A stretch of DNA of 64,000 nucleotides from the NCBI GenBank assembly GCA_947034885.2, contig OX344750.2, positions 32,040,821 through 32,104,820 of the forward strand. Reading direction: 5' to 3'. Of the stretch, positions 1 to 12,040 are shown piece after piece. The position numbers and the translations under genes were made by a program. The first letter of the stretch is position 1; the number at the start of each line of letters is the position of its first letter. Under the pieces are notes generated by a model. It worked only from the letters and a program-made list of their open reading frames with translations. It was not told where the DNA came from and did not search any database. This stretch comes from Thuidium tamariscinum (taxonomy: Eukaryota; Streptophyta; Bryopsida; Hypnales; Thuidiaceae).

Positions 1-20
1 GCTTAGGGGTTAAGTTGGTT

Positions 21-112
21 ACCGAACGTTGGGTCTCTGCCCCGTCAGGCCGCTGGCAGGTTTGCACTCTTCAGTTATTTTTGCAATGAAATTCGTTTCA
101 TTTGTTTGCAAA
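21..112 (+). repeat. LINE/retroposon-like 3' tail, copy 1
   Basis: The stretch ends in TTTTTGCAATGAAATTC, then GTTTCATTTG and an A-run. A closely similar string with the same GTCAGGCC block about 55 bases before the A-run recurs at 55868-55990, and a looser match lies on the minus strand near 15885-15935. A shared 3' sequence ending in an A-run is what truncated non-LTR retrotransposons leave. No reverse transcriptase is visible nearby, so the family is an inference. Confidence 0.4.
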
Positions 113-1537
113 AAAAAGATACTTGGTGACCGAACATTTGTACGGTAGTTTCGAATTTCTGTGGTTTCCCACGTGACCTTGGTGTTTGGAATGAGAACAG
201 TCAAACAAGCAGGATGTTAAATCCTGGAATCAAAACAGACGTGGGGCAGGTAAATCGAGCCTCAGCAGGTAAAACTTGTTTTTACCAAGGGTTGATAAGG
301 GTTTTGGGGTTTATGTTTTGTTGGGTTTTTTGGTTGAATTTGGGGTCTCCAAATCCAAATATGAATTCAAAATTTGAGGAAAAAAAAATTTGGAAAAAAA
401 ATAAATTTCAGTATTTACCTTGGGATAAATCCCAACTGTGCTACATCAGTTTTGTTTACAGGATTTAACGTCGCGCGTCAAACAATGGCTTCTTTGGCCT
501 TGTGGTATTGGCTCACTTCTAACCCTTAAAGTCCCAAGCCTTTTAGGGGTTAAGAACATCATTGCTTAGGAAGTGTTATTGGTGCAAATGTCATGAACCC
601 CCAATGGACCAAGGCCATTTTTATGTCGAAAAACTTCTTAAAACTGCCATTTTTGTTGCCTAAACCAAAGAACAAAAATTTTAAATTAAGAATCTAACTT
701 TAGGATCTTGTATACAACTTGATTGAGATTATGTGGTAAAAATTTCATGAACTTTGACCATATAGATTGATTGAAAGATATGAACATTAAAAGTTGGAAA
801 AACAAGTTTTTTTGAACTATGGTTTACAATTTTAGATGACTTTGACCACCATTTGTAAAAAAAACTTGTACTATAGAATTTGAATATATAATTTTTTGTC
901 TTACAAAACTGAGTTGAGAGTCTAAGAAAAAAATTTCACAGAAAAACACTTGATTTTCATTCTTCAAAGAATTGTTAAAAAGAAGGAAGTCTAAGATTGA
1001 AAGAAAAACTCAATGGTTAATAGTCCTAAGGTGGGATTGAAATATAATAATCCTAATAGTGAGATTGTTTTAGCAAGTAAACATAACCTTATCCAACAAT
1101 TTCTTTTCAAAAATTGTGAAAAATAATTGCATTAAAAAATGAATCTTATGAGTAATGTTTTCAAGAAGATGTTTAGATTCCCCAGAAACAAGATTGTCCA
1201 TAACTTTCTCATTGTAAGTCAAAATAGAATGAATCAAAGCTTCACATGTAGGCAAAAATATTTCTTTTCAGCAAAGAAAAATTAAAAATTTAATTTTGAC
1301 ATTTTGCAAAAAAAAATTTGTTGCTTGCCAAATGAAAATTTGGGCTTTTTGTAGTATAACTTTTGCTCTTGAACACCAATTGAAATAAAAATTATGTTCT
1401 CGAGAAGCTAATCAGTTTTTCTATGTGATGAGATAGTTTCAAAAGGTTTCACTAAAAATTGAAGTCATAGGAGCTTGATGAAAATCTACTTTGTCCCTTG
1501 AGGGGACAACGGTCCTTTAAGGATTAAGGTATGCAAA
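113..1537. other. AT-rich intergenic DNA, no gene seen
   Basis: Short ORFs here have low-complexity products with no recognisable domain. The text is full of A and T runs and resembles the dispersed AT-rich repeats elsewhere in the window. No RNA gene was seen. Confidence 0.5.
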
Positions 1538-1865
1538 CATAAGAGGATTTTTAGCTGGTTTACAAAACTGCGAGTTCCCAAATGCTGGGAACGTTGGGAA
1601 CGCGATGCTGATGTGGTCGAGCAACTACCACGTCAAAAATACTAATTATTTATTAAATATTTTTTATAAAAAATTTGAAAAAAAATAAAAATTTAAATCA
1701 CATTTTTTCTTTTTAATACATTCTGAAGTTTTTTGGGGAAAAAAATTTAATTTTTTTTTCAAAATTCAAAAATTCAGACCAACAAGGGGCTGGTCTGTAG
1801 CAGTGGGAATAGTTTCAAGGAACACCCCTGATATGGTCTTCTAGGGGTCCAAAAATCCTCTTATG
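1538..1865. mobile_element. MITE, 15-bp perfect terminal inverted repeats
   Basis: CATAAGAGGATTTTT at 1538-1552 is mirrored perfectly by AAAAATCCTCTTATG at 1851-1865. If TA is the target duplication, the element proper starts AGAGGATTTTT. The inside is about 300 bases of AT-rich DNA without coding capacity. Just inside the left arm is GAGTTCCCAAATGCTGGGAA, and just inside the right arm is CAAGGAACACC. These inner blocks resemble those of the elements at 2261-2542 and 13804-14112, so the three look like one MITE family. A TA duplication would suggest a mariner/Stowaway type, which is uncertain. Confidence 0.6.
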
Positions 1866-3010
1866 TCTGAACCATACAATCTTGTAGTATACATGTTGTA
1901 GATGATGTGAATCAAATTTGCAATCATTTGGTCATATAGAGTGAGAGATTATAATGTTTTAGTGTGAGTGAAAAAAAATGTTGAAATTTTCTTAGAAACA
2001 CATGTGGAGGTTAAATTTGATTTCTAAACTAACTCAAATGAAAAAACCTTTGAACTACAAAGTGCTTCAAAACCTAGTATACAAATACATTGAAGAAAGA
2101 AAATACCATTCAATTGACTCATTGTGTTTGTAAAATGGCTTTGAAGTGTCAAAAAATAGTTGCAAAAATACATCTAAGATTGAACCTTCTTCTACTACAA
2201 TGAGTTTTAGTCACTCATTACTCTTTGGATTGATATAAAATTTTAGTGACACAGACTAGTATTAGGAAGGATTGGAGGCTTCTACGAGACTGTGGGTTCC
2301 TATAGTCTAGGAATGTCGAAACTATCGCAAGAATCCCAAAACGCAAGATTGCAGCATGGCCGAGACCATGCCAGGTCAATCCAAAAAAAAAATGGGGACT
2401 TTTTCTCATATTTCAGGACCCCCTAATTTTTTTTTTTTTTAAATTTTAGATAATTGCTGGCTAACAACAGCCAGCAGTTCCCTGCACTGTTTCGGGAACA
2501 ACCCTGGAAATAGCCCTATAGAGGCCTCCAATCCCTCCTAATGACTTGTATGCACAACTTTTCTAAAAAATATTATTCAAAACGGAGACTATTTGAAGAA
2601 AAAACAAGCTGCCAAAGTTCATTGTAATCGAAAAATGTTTGGTTTTTGAACTTCAAATTTCTCTCAAACATTCAAAACAACTTGGATTGACTTGAAAATT
2701 TGACCATAATAACTAGACTTCTAGAGGGACATAATTCAACAAATTTTTATTGAAAACAAACATTGGATGAAGGAAATACAAGCCCTCAAAGTTGCAGCCA
2801 TTAATTGTAGTTTGGCGAACTCAAATTGAACCTATGAAGTATGAACTTTTATTGGCTTCTAAAAACTTGATACATCTTGGATTGATTTGAAAATTTCACT
2901 ACAAAAACAAGAAAGAGAGTGCAAATTTTTCAATACATTTCATTGAATTTGGACATCAGATGCAAAAGTTATAGCATTTCAAGTTTGACTTCTAGATTTT
3001 AAGGACACTT
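1866..3010 (-). repeat. Dispersed AT-rich repeat, copy A (minus)
   Basis: Read on the minus strand, this closely matches 14113-14870 and 52535-53490. Shared landmarks in order include GGTTCAA(C/T)CTTA, TTTTTGCA, ACTTCAAAGCCATTTT, ACACAATGAGTCAAT, GGTTTTGAAGCACTTT, TTTTTTCATTTGAGT and CTACAAGATTGTATGG. The copy is split by the MITE at 2261-2542. No ORF is conserved between copies, so this is a non-coding repeat of unknown class. Confidence 0.6.
2261..2542. mobile_element. MITE, 24-bp imperfect terminal inverted repeats
   Basis: The left arm 2261-2284 (ATTAGGAAGGATTGGAGGC and five more bases) is mirrored by 2519-2542 with two mismatches. The last AT and TA bases of the arms may be the target site, giving a TA duplication. 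The interior holds TGTGGGTTCC, a T-rich centre and GTTTCGGGAACAACC, similar to the other two copies of the family. It interrupts dispersed repeat copy A and is therefore younger than that copy. Confidence 0.6.
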
Positions 3011-5883
3011 TTAGTCCCTTGGGGTGTTTAATTTAGTTTTTTTTAAGAAATTTGAAAATTTTGAAAAAAAGAAAGAAATTATTTTCAAAAATTCAAAAAT
3101 TCAACCATTATGGATTGATTTACTATTTGAGGACAACACAAAGAACATACAAACTTGGAAACAACCTTGAAAGGGCCTTCCCTTGCCGTCAAATGCATGT
3201 CCTCTAATGAATTAAGATAGACAAGCCTATTACTAACCATCCTAATTTGCAATTTGACTAGTTTGGAGTCAAATCCAAGAGGGTCACACATTCTCAGAGG
3301 TGCGAGCTTATTTCATGAATTAAATCCAAGTTGATTTTTGATCAAAATTCTAATTTTTGTAAATTTTTGAAGTGCTAAGCCTTAGAATTACAAAATCACT
3401 TATCATATAGAGTCATGAATGCCCAATCAATAGCCTATAATCAATTCTTTAATGTATTTATTAGCACCTAAGTATTTACCAATCATATATTAATACATTA
3501 CTTTTAATGCATTGATTTTTTTGACATTTTGATGCTTGAATGGATGGGATTGAAGCCAAATAGGGTGATAGAATTGAGTTGGAGAAAAAATTAGGTTGGC
3601 TTACCTTAAAGTAAAATTATACTGAAACTTTCTTACATATTTTTGTAGTGGCCCTTCGGTGCTAAGCTAACAATTGAACTCTTGATTTACACTAAAGTCA
3701 ATGTAAAAGTTCTTTTTGTTGTAGGTGTAAATAGATAGTTTGAGTGATGAAGAGAGTTGAGAGAAGGAAAAGGGAGTCATGCATGAAGAGCATATGGAAG
3801 GTAGGGTCCAATCCCTCATGGGAATCATTGAAGCGTTTATTTACATGAAATTTACCTAAATAACAATTTGAGAATTCCCTAGAGGGGAAAATATGGCCAT
3901 TACCTCATGGTAATCAATTACTATATAGGAGTATAGTTCCTCTTGGTAATGGATTACCTTGTATTAATAGAGTATGGAAGGTACTAAATACATTGTAGAA
4001 AAGAGTGAGAAAATCTTAGAAACATTAATATACATTTCTATTATTGTATATTTTAATCTTATATTTAATTACAAAGTATAATGTACTATACACTATATAA
4101 TACATCATACAATATAGTATATATTTCTTGAACATACAAAGTATAAACCCAATACAAACCATGAAAGTAATCAAGAGAGACTTGCCTTTTATACTTCATG
4201 AGAGTATCACCAATGACAATGCTGATGGGATCATTTCTACAACAAAGAACCACATAGAAAATCACATTTTGGGGGGAATTGTTTTAACATGTGGGAAAAA
4301 TACAAAAATTTCCCTCTTCATGTGAAGTGTTTGTTGAATTCATACTTTATGACATAGTCAACTAATGAATCCATACTTTCTCCTTTCATGAACAGTAGAA
4401 TGTGGGAAAGGTAATGTACTTTACCTCATGCTCCATCAAGTAAAATTTCCTACCTTCCGTTTAGAGTTGTTGATGTACAATCCTTGGATTCAATTGGACC
4501 TCTACATAAGATATAGTTCATTAAATGTTTGAATTGACTAAAGATTACTCTACTAATTACTTTGCTCATTTACAATACGGAGCTCAAAGGATGTATGCTA
4601 TTAGAATGTCCCTTCATCTCCCTCGAACTCACATCCTTCTTCAAATATGAATCAAATTTTAGGAATGAAAAGGCAAGATTTAAAATGTACCTTCAATGAT
4701 GAATTTGTTATAAACCAACTTCTTGGAGAAGCACATTCAAATATACACAACTAAATTAAATAGTAGCCTTACAATCCAAATGTATATGCAACTTTGAATT
4801 TCTCCAAAGAATGAAAACTAATTATCCTATAAGCATCTATAAGAAGAATATTCTCTTGTAAAACACAATAGTTGAATGAACCATTTTCTAGCCTTCAAGA
4901 ATGTTATGATTGACTATAACTCATGTAATTATAACACTTTTGCCAATTATCACTATAGTGTTCATCTATGAGAAGCTTGAAAAACCATTACCATGATATT
5001 GTTGAGTTGTGTTGGCAAGTCCCTTTGCAACAATAACTTCTTTAAAATTTAAGACCAATTCCAATAAAAACTTCAATAGCATGAAGGATGCATGACATTT
5101 TTGAACTTGAGGAAGGGGTATTCTTTCTTTGCCTCATTGTTAACGCTTTACTCCAAATGGCTCAAACTCAATAATGATATTCTGGGATGAAGGATTCTCC
5201 ATAAAGCACTCTTTTCAGTAGCACAAATATGCTTACTACAATGACAATGTAAAAGGAGACCTACATACATGTTTTAGAAACTTTCACAGTAGACATACTT
5301 ATTTACAAACTTTCCAAGGGGAAAATGGTATATGACTACCGAAAAAACTGTACATTTTGAGATTTCCTACCTGATTTAATGGCCTATGCATTCCATCCTT
5401 CAACGCATGGCAGTTAAGTTATACACAAAAAGCAAACAACCGCGCCACGACGATCCTCGCACGTGAACAACCAAATTTGACAGCGAAGGTGAGCAGGACG
5501 CAAATGTTAGGTAATCAAATGCAGACCCAAGAGAATTTAGTTCATGGGCCAATGTCAAATCTGTACACTTGAGAAAGCCTGTACTGGGCCTCTATAAGCT
5601 AGTTAAAATTCCTTAACTGGATCATTCTCTATTTACTTGCCACACAGCATTTCGACCTTCCGCGAATCCACGCCATGTCACAGGAGAAATCCAAAAATGT
5701 TCATCATTCTATGGAATTTTTCAAAGAATTCCATAGTCAATGTCCGGTGATCGCTGACGATAGAATAGGATACACTAGGAATGGATACCTCCTCTGTGTG
5801 TGGCAGAATTGAAGCAAGCTCGTCGCAGCCCATGCATCAAGCGCCCATGGATCAGATTGAATCGTCGATGACATCTCGATCAA
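3011..5883. other. AT-rich intergenic DNA and 3' flank of the oxidase gene
   Basis: No protein-coding gene is recognised. At 3794-3803 GGAAGGTAGG is mirrored near 4447-4456, a weak inverted repeat about 660 bases across. A self-complementary AT tract lies at 4060-4125. The last several hundred bases before 5884 are downstream of the minus-strand oxidase stop codon and probably contain its 3' untranslated region; no clear polyadenylation signal was chosen. Confidence 0.45.
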
Positions 5884-8800
5884 TCACGTCGCCAGCAGCA
5901 CCCAGACCGCAACGCTCGGCACGGCTTGATTCACCGCAAACAGCATGTAATACCCCGGCGGCGCCAACGTCGGCCCTTGCGGCGCCGTGGCCCCAATCTG
6001 ATACACACTCGCCTGCGCCACTTGCACCGGCCCTCCCACCGCCAAGCTCACGACCCTCTGCCCTTGCTGAAACGAATGCGTGGAGTACGGCGCACTCACC
6101 AGGTTCAGCTCGATTGCGCCCGGCACCACCACCGGCACCGCGATCGTCACTGTGAACGGCGCCCCGTAGGTGATTTGTAACGGTGCTACAGTCACTGTGG
6201 GACGGAGGGTGTCGTGGGTGGCGTTGAGATACGGAGGGGAGAAGCTCTCCACGCGAAGCTCGGTGGGGAAGTCGGAGTCGAAGGTGTAGAATTGGTGGGG
6301 GTTGCTGCCGGCTATGAAGATGCGACCGTCTTGCATCAAGTTCGCGGTGGAGTGGTACATTCGAGCTATGGTTGAGGGGGTCATGGACACCATACGGTAG
6401 CCGGGACTGGCGTAGGTGTAGTACAATACTGGGCTGAAAGCCGGGTTCAGCGCGTTCGTCCAACCCTGGTGGAAACAGAGTTTAATTAGGGTGCCCGGTA
6501 GTAAGATTATTCATGCAAGGTGGGCTACACTGGAACCTACAGGTAACGTTTACCTATTTAAGCTACACAGAACAGTAAATCATACTCATTAGGATACGTT
6601 GCGCTATCGTGGATACGTAGATTAAAACCTCCAGTTAACATTCTGCTAATCTATACAGAACAGAAAATCATACTCATTCGGTGCAAACATTATAGTGAAG
6701 TGATTTCACATCTCCTCCCCCATCACAATGACTGCGAAGAGGAGTAATGTGACTTGATTGTCGAGCAATGCGAGCAATCCCAAAGGCCATGTTGCTCCAC
6801 TTCGTAGCCATTTCAAATTGGTCCCAACTGGTCAGAACAAGAAATCCACGCAACTGACGCACTCCGAATTCCGAATTGTGTCTACAGGCTCTCAGGGTTT
6901 GAGGTTTTGTGATCGTTCAGGTGCACTGATTCTAAAACCAACAGTCAATGCATTCATGGTGCAAGCATGTTCACGATTTCCAATACCTGGGATCCCTGTT
7001 GCGCGCCATTGATGATCATCACGTCCCTCGTCGGCAGCAAAATCATATCCCCCATGCACCTAGGAAACGGCATGACATCGTCCATCGCCCAAACCGGATT
7101 CACATCCGACACCACCATGCGTCCACACGTCGACGAGCACGGCATCTGCGCCGACGAGTTCAAATACGCCCCATACTGCGCCCCTCCACACACCAGAATC
7201 TCCACCACGGAGAAGTTGTTGGATGCAAGCAACGGCAGCATCACTGAGCTTCCAGCCGACGGGTAGTTCCTTGGCTCCCCTGCAATTTGAGGGAACGTCT
7301 GGACGACCGTGTCGGTGATGTAGTTGTACTCGATGGAGTCGCGGTTGGCGAAGACGAAGAGGTTGCCATTGGGAAGGAGGTGGACGTACGGGTAGAGGTT
7401 GTCGTTCTGGTCGTCGTTCGTGGCGTTCAGGAAAGGGAAGTAGAGAGGCCCATTTGCATTGGAGGGGATGAATTCGAGGTTGAAAGCGGACCTGCCGCCG
7501 AAGATGATTTGACGGCCGTCAGGGAGGAGTTGGTTCGTGGAGTACCAGCGACCGGATTGAAGCTCAGTGGTGTTGGATTCTGACCAGTCGCAGGTGCCGG
7601 AAGCAGGGCAGGGCACAAAGGTCCTGCAGCAAGGGACGCGCAGTCGATCAGGTTGTGTTTGCAGGTGCAGGAGACCACGGCGGTTCGGTTACATCCGTGC
7701 TTCAGAGCACCAGAATTGTAAACAAGCATTCAAACGCATATATTCCAACGAACTAAGACCAGTGTAGATCTAAGGTCTCAGATTGACGTTCCAGACGGGG
7801 CCACTGAAAAAGTGCGAATTCCTTAAAATTTGGCCATTAGAATGAATGTGACGATCATGGCTTTTGATCAACGTCACGTAGGCATAATTAACTTCTAAAT
7901 CCATTAGAGGTTCCATTGACCATACAGGTGAGCTTGGAATTATGCTAATAGAGAAAATCTTTTAACATTTGAGTTATTTGTAAAGTACCCTAAACCGGGG
8001 TTTAAACCCATGAGTTTTGTGTAAAAGTCGGTTGAGTTAAAAAAGTCAAAATAAAAGTGGGTATGAAACTTATTTTTCCATTAAAATGGTGCCTAAAAAG
8101 ATTTGGTCCCCACTTTTGAAGTCGTGTGACATAAATATCTTGCAAAGAGTTTGACGCTTCAACTATAGTTGCCTTCTCAACTTCAAAAAAAGTCATGCCC
8201 AAAGTAGGGGGACTTTACAAATAACTCAATTAGTGTCAACTTTGTTAAGTGGCGCAATGGCAAAAATATATGTGTATGGCTTCTAAAATCTAGGAAAAAT
8301 ATAGATTTCTGTATCAGAACACCTGTTCTGGAACGTGCCAAAGTATTGGAATACCGTCATTTTAACATAATATACAATCATTTGCTTATTTGCAATCGTT
8401 TTGTAGCTTAACACCAGATAAAAATAAATATGCAATAAATACTCGTAGGCTCAAATTTCATTGAGATTGGTGAGACCAGATTTGGAAAAAATTTCCATTT
8501 TAAACAATTTTTATGAATATGACGACCATGGCATTTGATGACTGTCGTTACGAATGGTTTTGGGGTTTAGGGATTTCATAGCAAATTTGATTGATATTGG
8601 CGTAGCCTAATTGAAACCTCGGATCATTCTGCACAAGTCCTAGTTTAAAACGCAAAATCACGAAACGAACATGACGATGGGAGATGAAGAGGGGCGTATT
8701 GACCTAGAAGTGGGTGCACAGACCTAATTTTGCGAACACCATCGAAGTCGCCTCCCGTTTGCATTAACGTGCCATCTGCCATGAACTGGCCCGAAGAGCA

Positions 8801-10067
8801 CCAGGGATCCGTCTGCAGAAAGAGGGGTCGGACGGTGTTGGTACCAGGGTCGAACAGAACCGAATGCGCCGTGCAATCATGCGGGAGGACCAAGTCGTCG
8901 CTGTCTCTGCAAACGCCGGCTGCAGGGCAACACTGGTTACATCAGGTTCACAATTCTGGTCAGACGATCGAAAGAAGACTGACACCATTCACGTGGTTGG
9001 GAAGACATTTGATCAGGCTGCCGTGCGGCATATCTAGAGAATCCTCAATGAACCATACAACAGTGACCGCAAGTGATGATTTCTCTGGTCTTAAGAACGA
9101 GGAGCTCATTCTCTCCAGTACGATATTCAAGAAACCCTTTGATCTTACCGCTGCTATCGAATAGAGTTTGTCATTTACAATGTATTCTCAAGTAATGAGC
9201 TTAGGATGTGGAGTGTTAAAAATAGAAATCGGAAAGAAAATGAGTAGTAATTAGGGTTGTATTGCAACGGTCCTCTTGAATGTCTGCCTGTAACGTGTGG
9301 ATTATACATAAATGGAGAAATTGAGCAATAGATTATATGTAGTTTTTTCTCACTGCGTTGAGAAAACCACAGAGCTACAAGTGACTTGGCCTATGCAAAG
9401 AAAGATGGAAATTGCACCGCTTGGCACCTAAAGCTTGGCTTACAATGGTTTCAACTGGTTCTAGTGCCCTAAACTCCAGTTTACGTGCTCACTCTTGTGA
9501 GCAAACTTATGCGAGGTAAGGCTCACTCAAAATACCCTGGCGAGAGATTCATAGTTCCTGAAGGCCTACACAATTTGCCCAATCTAGAGTGACGGGGAGT
9601 AATTCCTGTGACAGCAAACGAAGAAGTTCTCTATAAAGACTTTCACTCATTTCGTGTCAATTTCAAGAGATCCCAGGTTCTGTTGACCATTCTGGTGCAA
9701 TTTATTCGCGTCGAGAGAAAGCAACCATTAGACTCCGTCACGATCCACAAAATCTTACACAGCCCTCAGACCAAAGTACTACAAGTGATAAGAGAATCAA
9801 ACTTCATGGCGAAGATCGAGAATATCACTCACGTGGCAGATTTATTTCAGAGGCTCCAATGTCCGTTCTGTCGATCATCACCAGAGTGCCGTAGTGAGTG
9901 AGCGCTGTGTGCATCGCGGCGATTCCGGCGTTGCCCAGCAGCAATTGCCATGTCCCCAAATCTTGTCCACGCACTCCAGCTTGAGAGGACAGCCAGCAGG
10001 TTAGAATCACAAGAGCCGCGGCTGCTCTCCTCCAGTGCCATTGATGAGCAATCCTCGTCGTCCCCAT
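5884..10067 (-). CDS. Glyoxal/aldehyde oxidase (GLOX), galactose-oxidase family, 4 exons
   Basis: Secreted copper-radical oxidase that oxidises simple aldehydes or alcohols to release hydrogen peroxide, probably in the wall. Exons on the minus strand: 10067-9833, 8919-8724, 7623-6987 and 6465-5884. Donors (GTGAGT, GTCTGT, GTATTG) and CAG acceptors give closed phases and a 549-residue protein, the usual family length. The ATG at 10067 is the first in frame after an upstream stop and opens a signal peptide with a hydrophobic run at residues 15-30. Landmarks: DCTAHS with Cys94, GRWYSTNQ with Tyr171 (the expected Cys-Tyr cofactor pair), MYHS with Tyr393-His394, and STHSF with His486 as copper ligands. 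Kelch-type repeats come first and a DUF1929 C-terminal domain follows. Exons are much more GC-rich than introns. Nothing is missing, so it looks functional. Substrate cannot be read from sequence. It is related to Arabidopsis GLOX1 by family only. Confidence 0.9.
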
Positions 10068-11422
10068 CCCTTGGCACACGATCAATTGCAGCAGGATTGC
10101 TATGAACCCGCTTGCAAGCCCTTCGACTAGCTAGATCTCGACATACGCACACGCTTACGCTTGAACTCCAAATAGAATCGAACATAAAAAACTAGTCAAT
10201 CGTGGAAAGTTTCCACACCACAAACTAGTAAATCTTCGAGAATTTGAGGAGCATCCATAGCCCTGCTCATCAATCACTCACTCCATGCAGTTTCGTGATC
10301 AAAGCCCGTCGAAAAAGCTCGCAATCAATGTTCTGTACGAAGGCAAGGAAAAAAGCGAGGAGTGACGAAAACCCCTAAAGCAAACGCGGGCCTTGCATAC
10401 CAGACCCCCTCAAAAGAAGCTCAGCTTGGAGCTAATTCAAGTCCCAGACACGTGCTTTCAACGAGAAAATCCCTCTAAAACGACGACGACGACTAAGGCC
10501 GGGTGTACCGAAGTTCTCGGTCACGTACGATTCCCTGAATAGAATTCAAGCTTTAGCTAGCATCTCAAAGGAAGGGCTTCGGTCTGTGCCAAGGTTCTAC
10601 TAGAACTCAATTGTAAATCGAAAAGCACTACTAGGACCGAGTTCTAGAACTATGAAGCTTAATTGCCTGCTTTCGGCCACCCCATGCAGCAGAGGTTTAC
10701 ACTTTACAAGTGTCACTGACGCTGGTTGATGTGCAATCCGCCCGAGGTTGAGTTCTCCAAGATGTGCAGTCGAAACTTTTATAAAATATCATGGACTCAC
10801 TACTGTTTCATTGCTACACTGGCTGAAACCAACTAATAAGTTACAAAGATGGATAGAAAATGAAACAATTAGCTTACGGATCTGAGAGGACGGAAAATTG
10901 AACTGCCTGGCATGGGGTAAGCTAGAGGTCCCAAGCTTCGGCGAAAAAACGGCCGGCACAAGGCTCGAAGATGAGATGAGCTGGGCTGGGCTTTGTTAAG
11001 CTTACCATTTACTGTTTATTATTAGCTCGATGACCCGGACTGACACGTTTGCATTGCTTCCCCGTTTCCCTTTTCCAAAGTCCAAACGCCACGTACACGA
11101 AACCGGTGACGGAGTGGGGTATGCTTGACAGTGGAGTGGAGAGCTGTTGACAGAAAATTCGGGAGCCGTGTTAAGACAAGACATTGCTGCGAAGTTGACT
11201 AGTCAACAGCCATGTGTCAAGTCTGGTTGGTGGTTGCGAAGGATGTGAAGTTGTTGTTTGTTTGATTGTTTTTGAAAGAAATGAAACCGGAATTCCAAAG
11301 ATGTGAAGTTGGGAATTAAAAAATGAAGCTTCCTTGGCAATTAGTACCTCCACCTGACTCTATGCGTTCAAAAGACAGGTACACACAATCATCGCTTAGT
11401 CACGTGTACACTCTGTACATTA
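10068..11422 (-). promoter_or_regulatory. 5' flank/promoter region of the oxidase gene
   Basis: This stretch lies upstream of the oxidase start codon and has no credible ORF. A TATA-like run TTTTATAAAAG occurs near 10777-10790, about 700 bases upstream of the ATG. Use of that site would need a long leader, so the real transcription start is unknown. CACGTG-type ACGT cores occur near 11400. Confidence 0.3.
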
Positions 11423-11851
11423 GTGGGTGTCACGGCTCCTCAGAGAAACTCAATTTCTCAGGGAAACTCAAGTTGGTGAGATTTTTTTGGAACCAATGAA
11501 AACTGCTGTAGAATGGAGGAGCCGTGACACCCCTTTTGGGGTGAGCCCGGCGTGAGAACTGTTTCCTAGAGAATGAGTTACTTGGATCTATTTAGATCCT
11601 GGTTAGGGAGGAGGGGAGGATTGGCAGGGAGGAGTGAAAAATTGTCATGGAGTGAAATTCAAGGACAACAAATAAGAATTTCTTGAAGAAAATTGGGTGC
11701 AAGTGCGGTTTCTTCACTTCCGGAGGAGAAGAAACAACACTTGAATTTCTCTGGGAATTCCTAAACCACCTTCTGCTCTCGTTTTGTCCCCGCACGACAC
11801 GTGTCTATTCTCAGGGAAAATGGAGGCCATTAGAAGTGCCGTGACACCCCC
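11423..11851. mobile_element. TA-flanked inverted-repeat element with a nested third arm
   Basis: GTGGGTGTCACGGC at 11423-11436 is mirrored at 11838-11851 with one mismatch, and both ends are flanked by TA (11421-11422 and 11852-11853). A third copy of the arm lies at 11517-11533 and mirrors the left arm over 16 perfect bases (GGTGTCACGGCTCCTC), so a 108-bp unit sits inside the 429-bp one. There is no coding capacity. It looks like a MITE with an extra or internally duplicated end; the superfamily is unknown, and TA suggests a mariner-like origin. Confidence 0.55.
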
Positions 11852-12040
11852 TATTGTCTCTAGAGTGCATATGAACTATGAGGGTGGGAAAGGTAGAAGG
11901 ACCTAAAACTGACACTTTTGAAAGCAATTTTGTAGACTTTGAGGTAGAATTCACACATTAGAAATTGAAAATTATGAACTTTCAATTAAAACATTAATCA
12001 TTTTTTTTGTGTGAAAGTGGAATAAATTATTGAAGTTCAA

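Noticed and set aside
5781-6463. Pro- and Arg-rich ORFs of 84-203 codons in other frames over the oxidase last exon
   Set aside because: They overlap the oxidase exon on both strands and show only shadow composition from its GC-rich codons.
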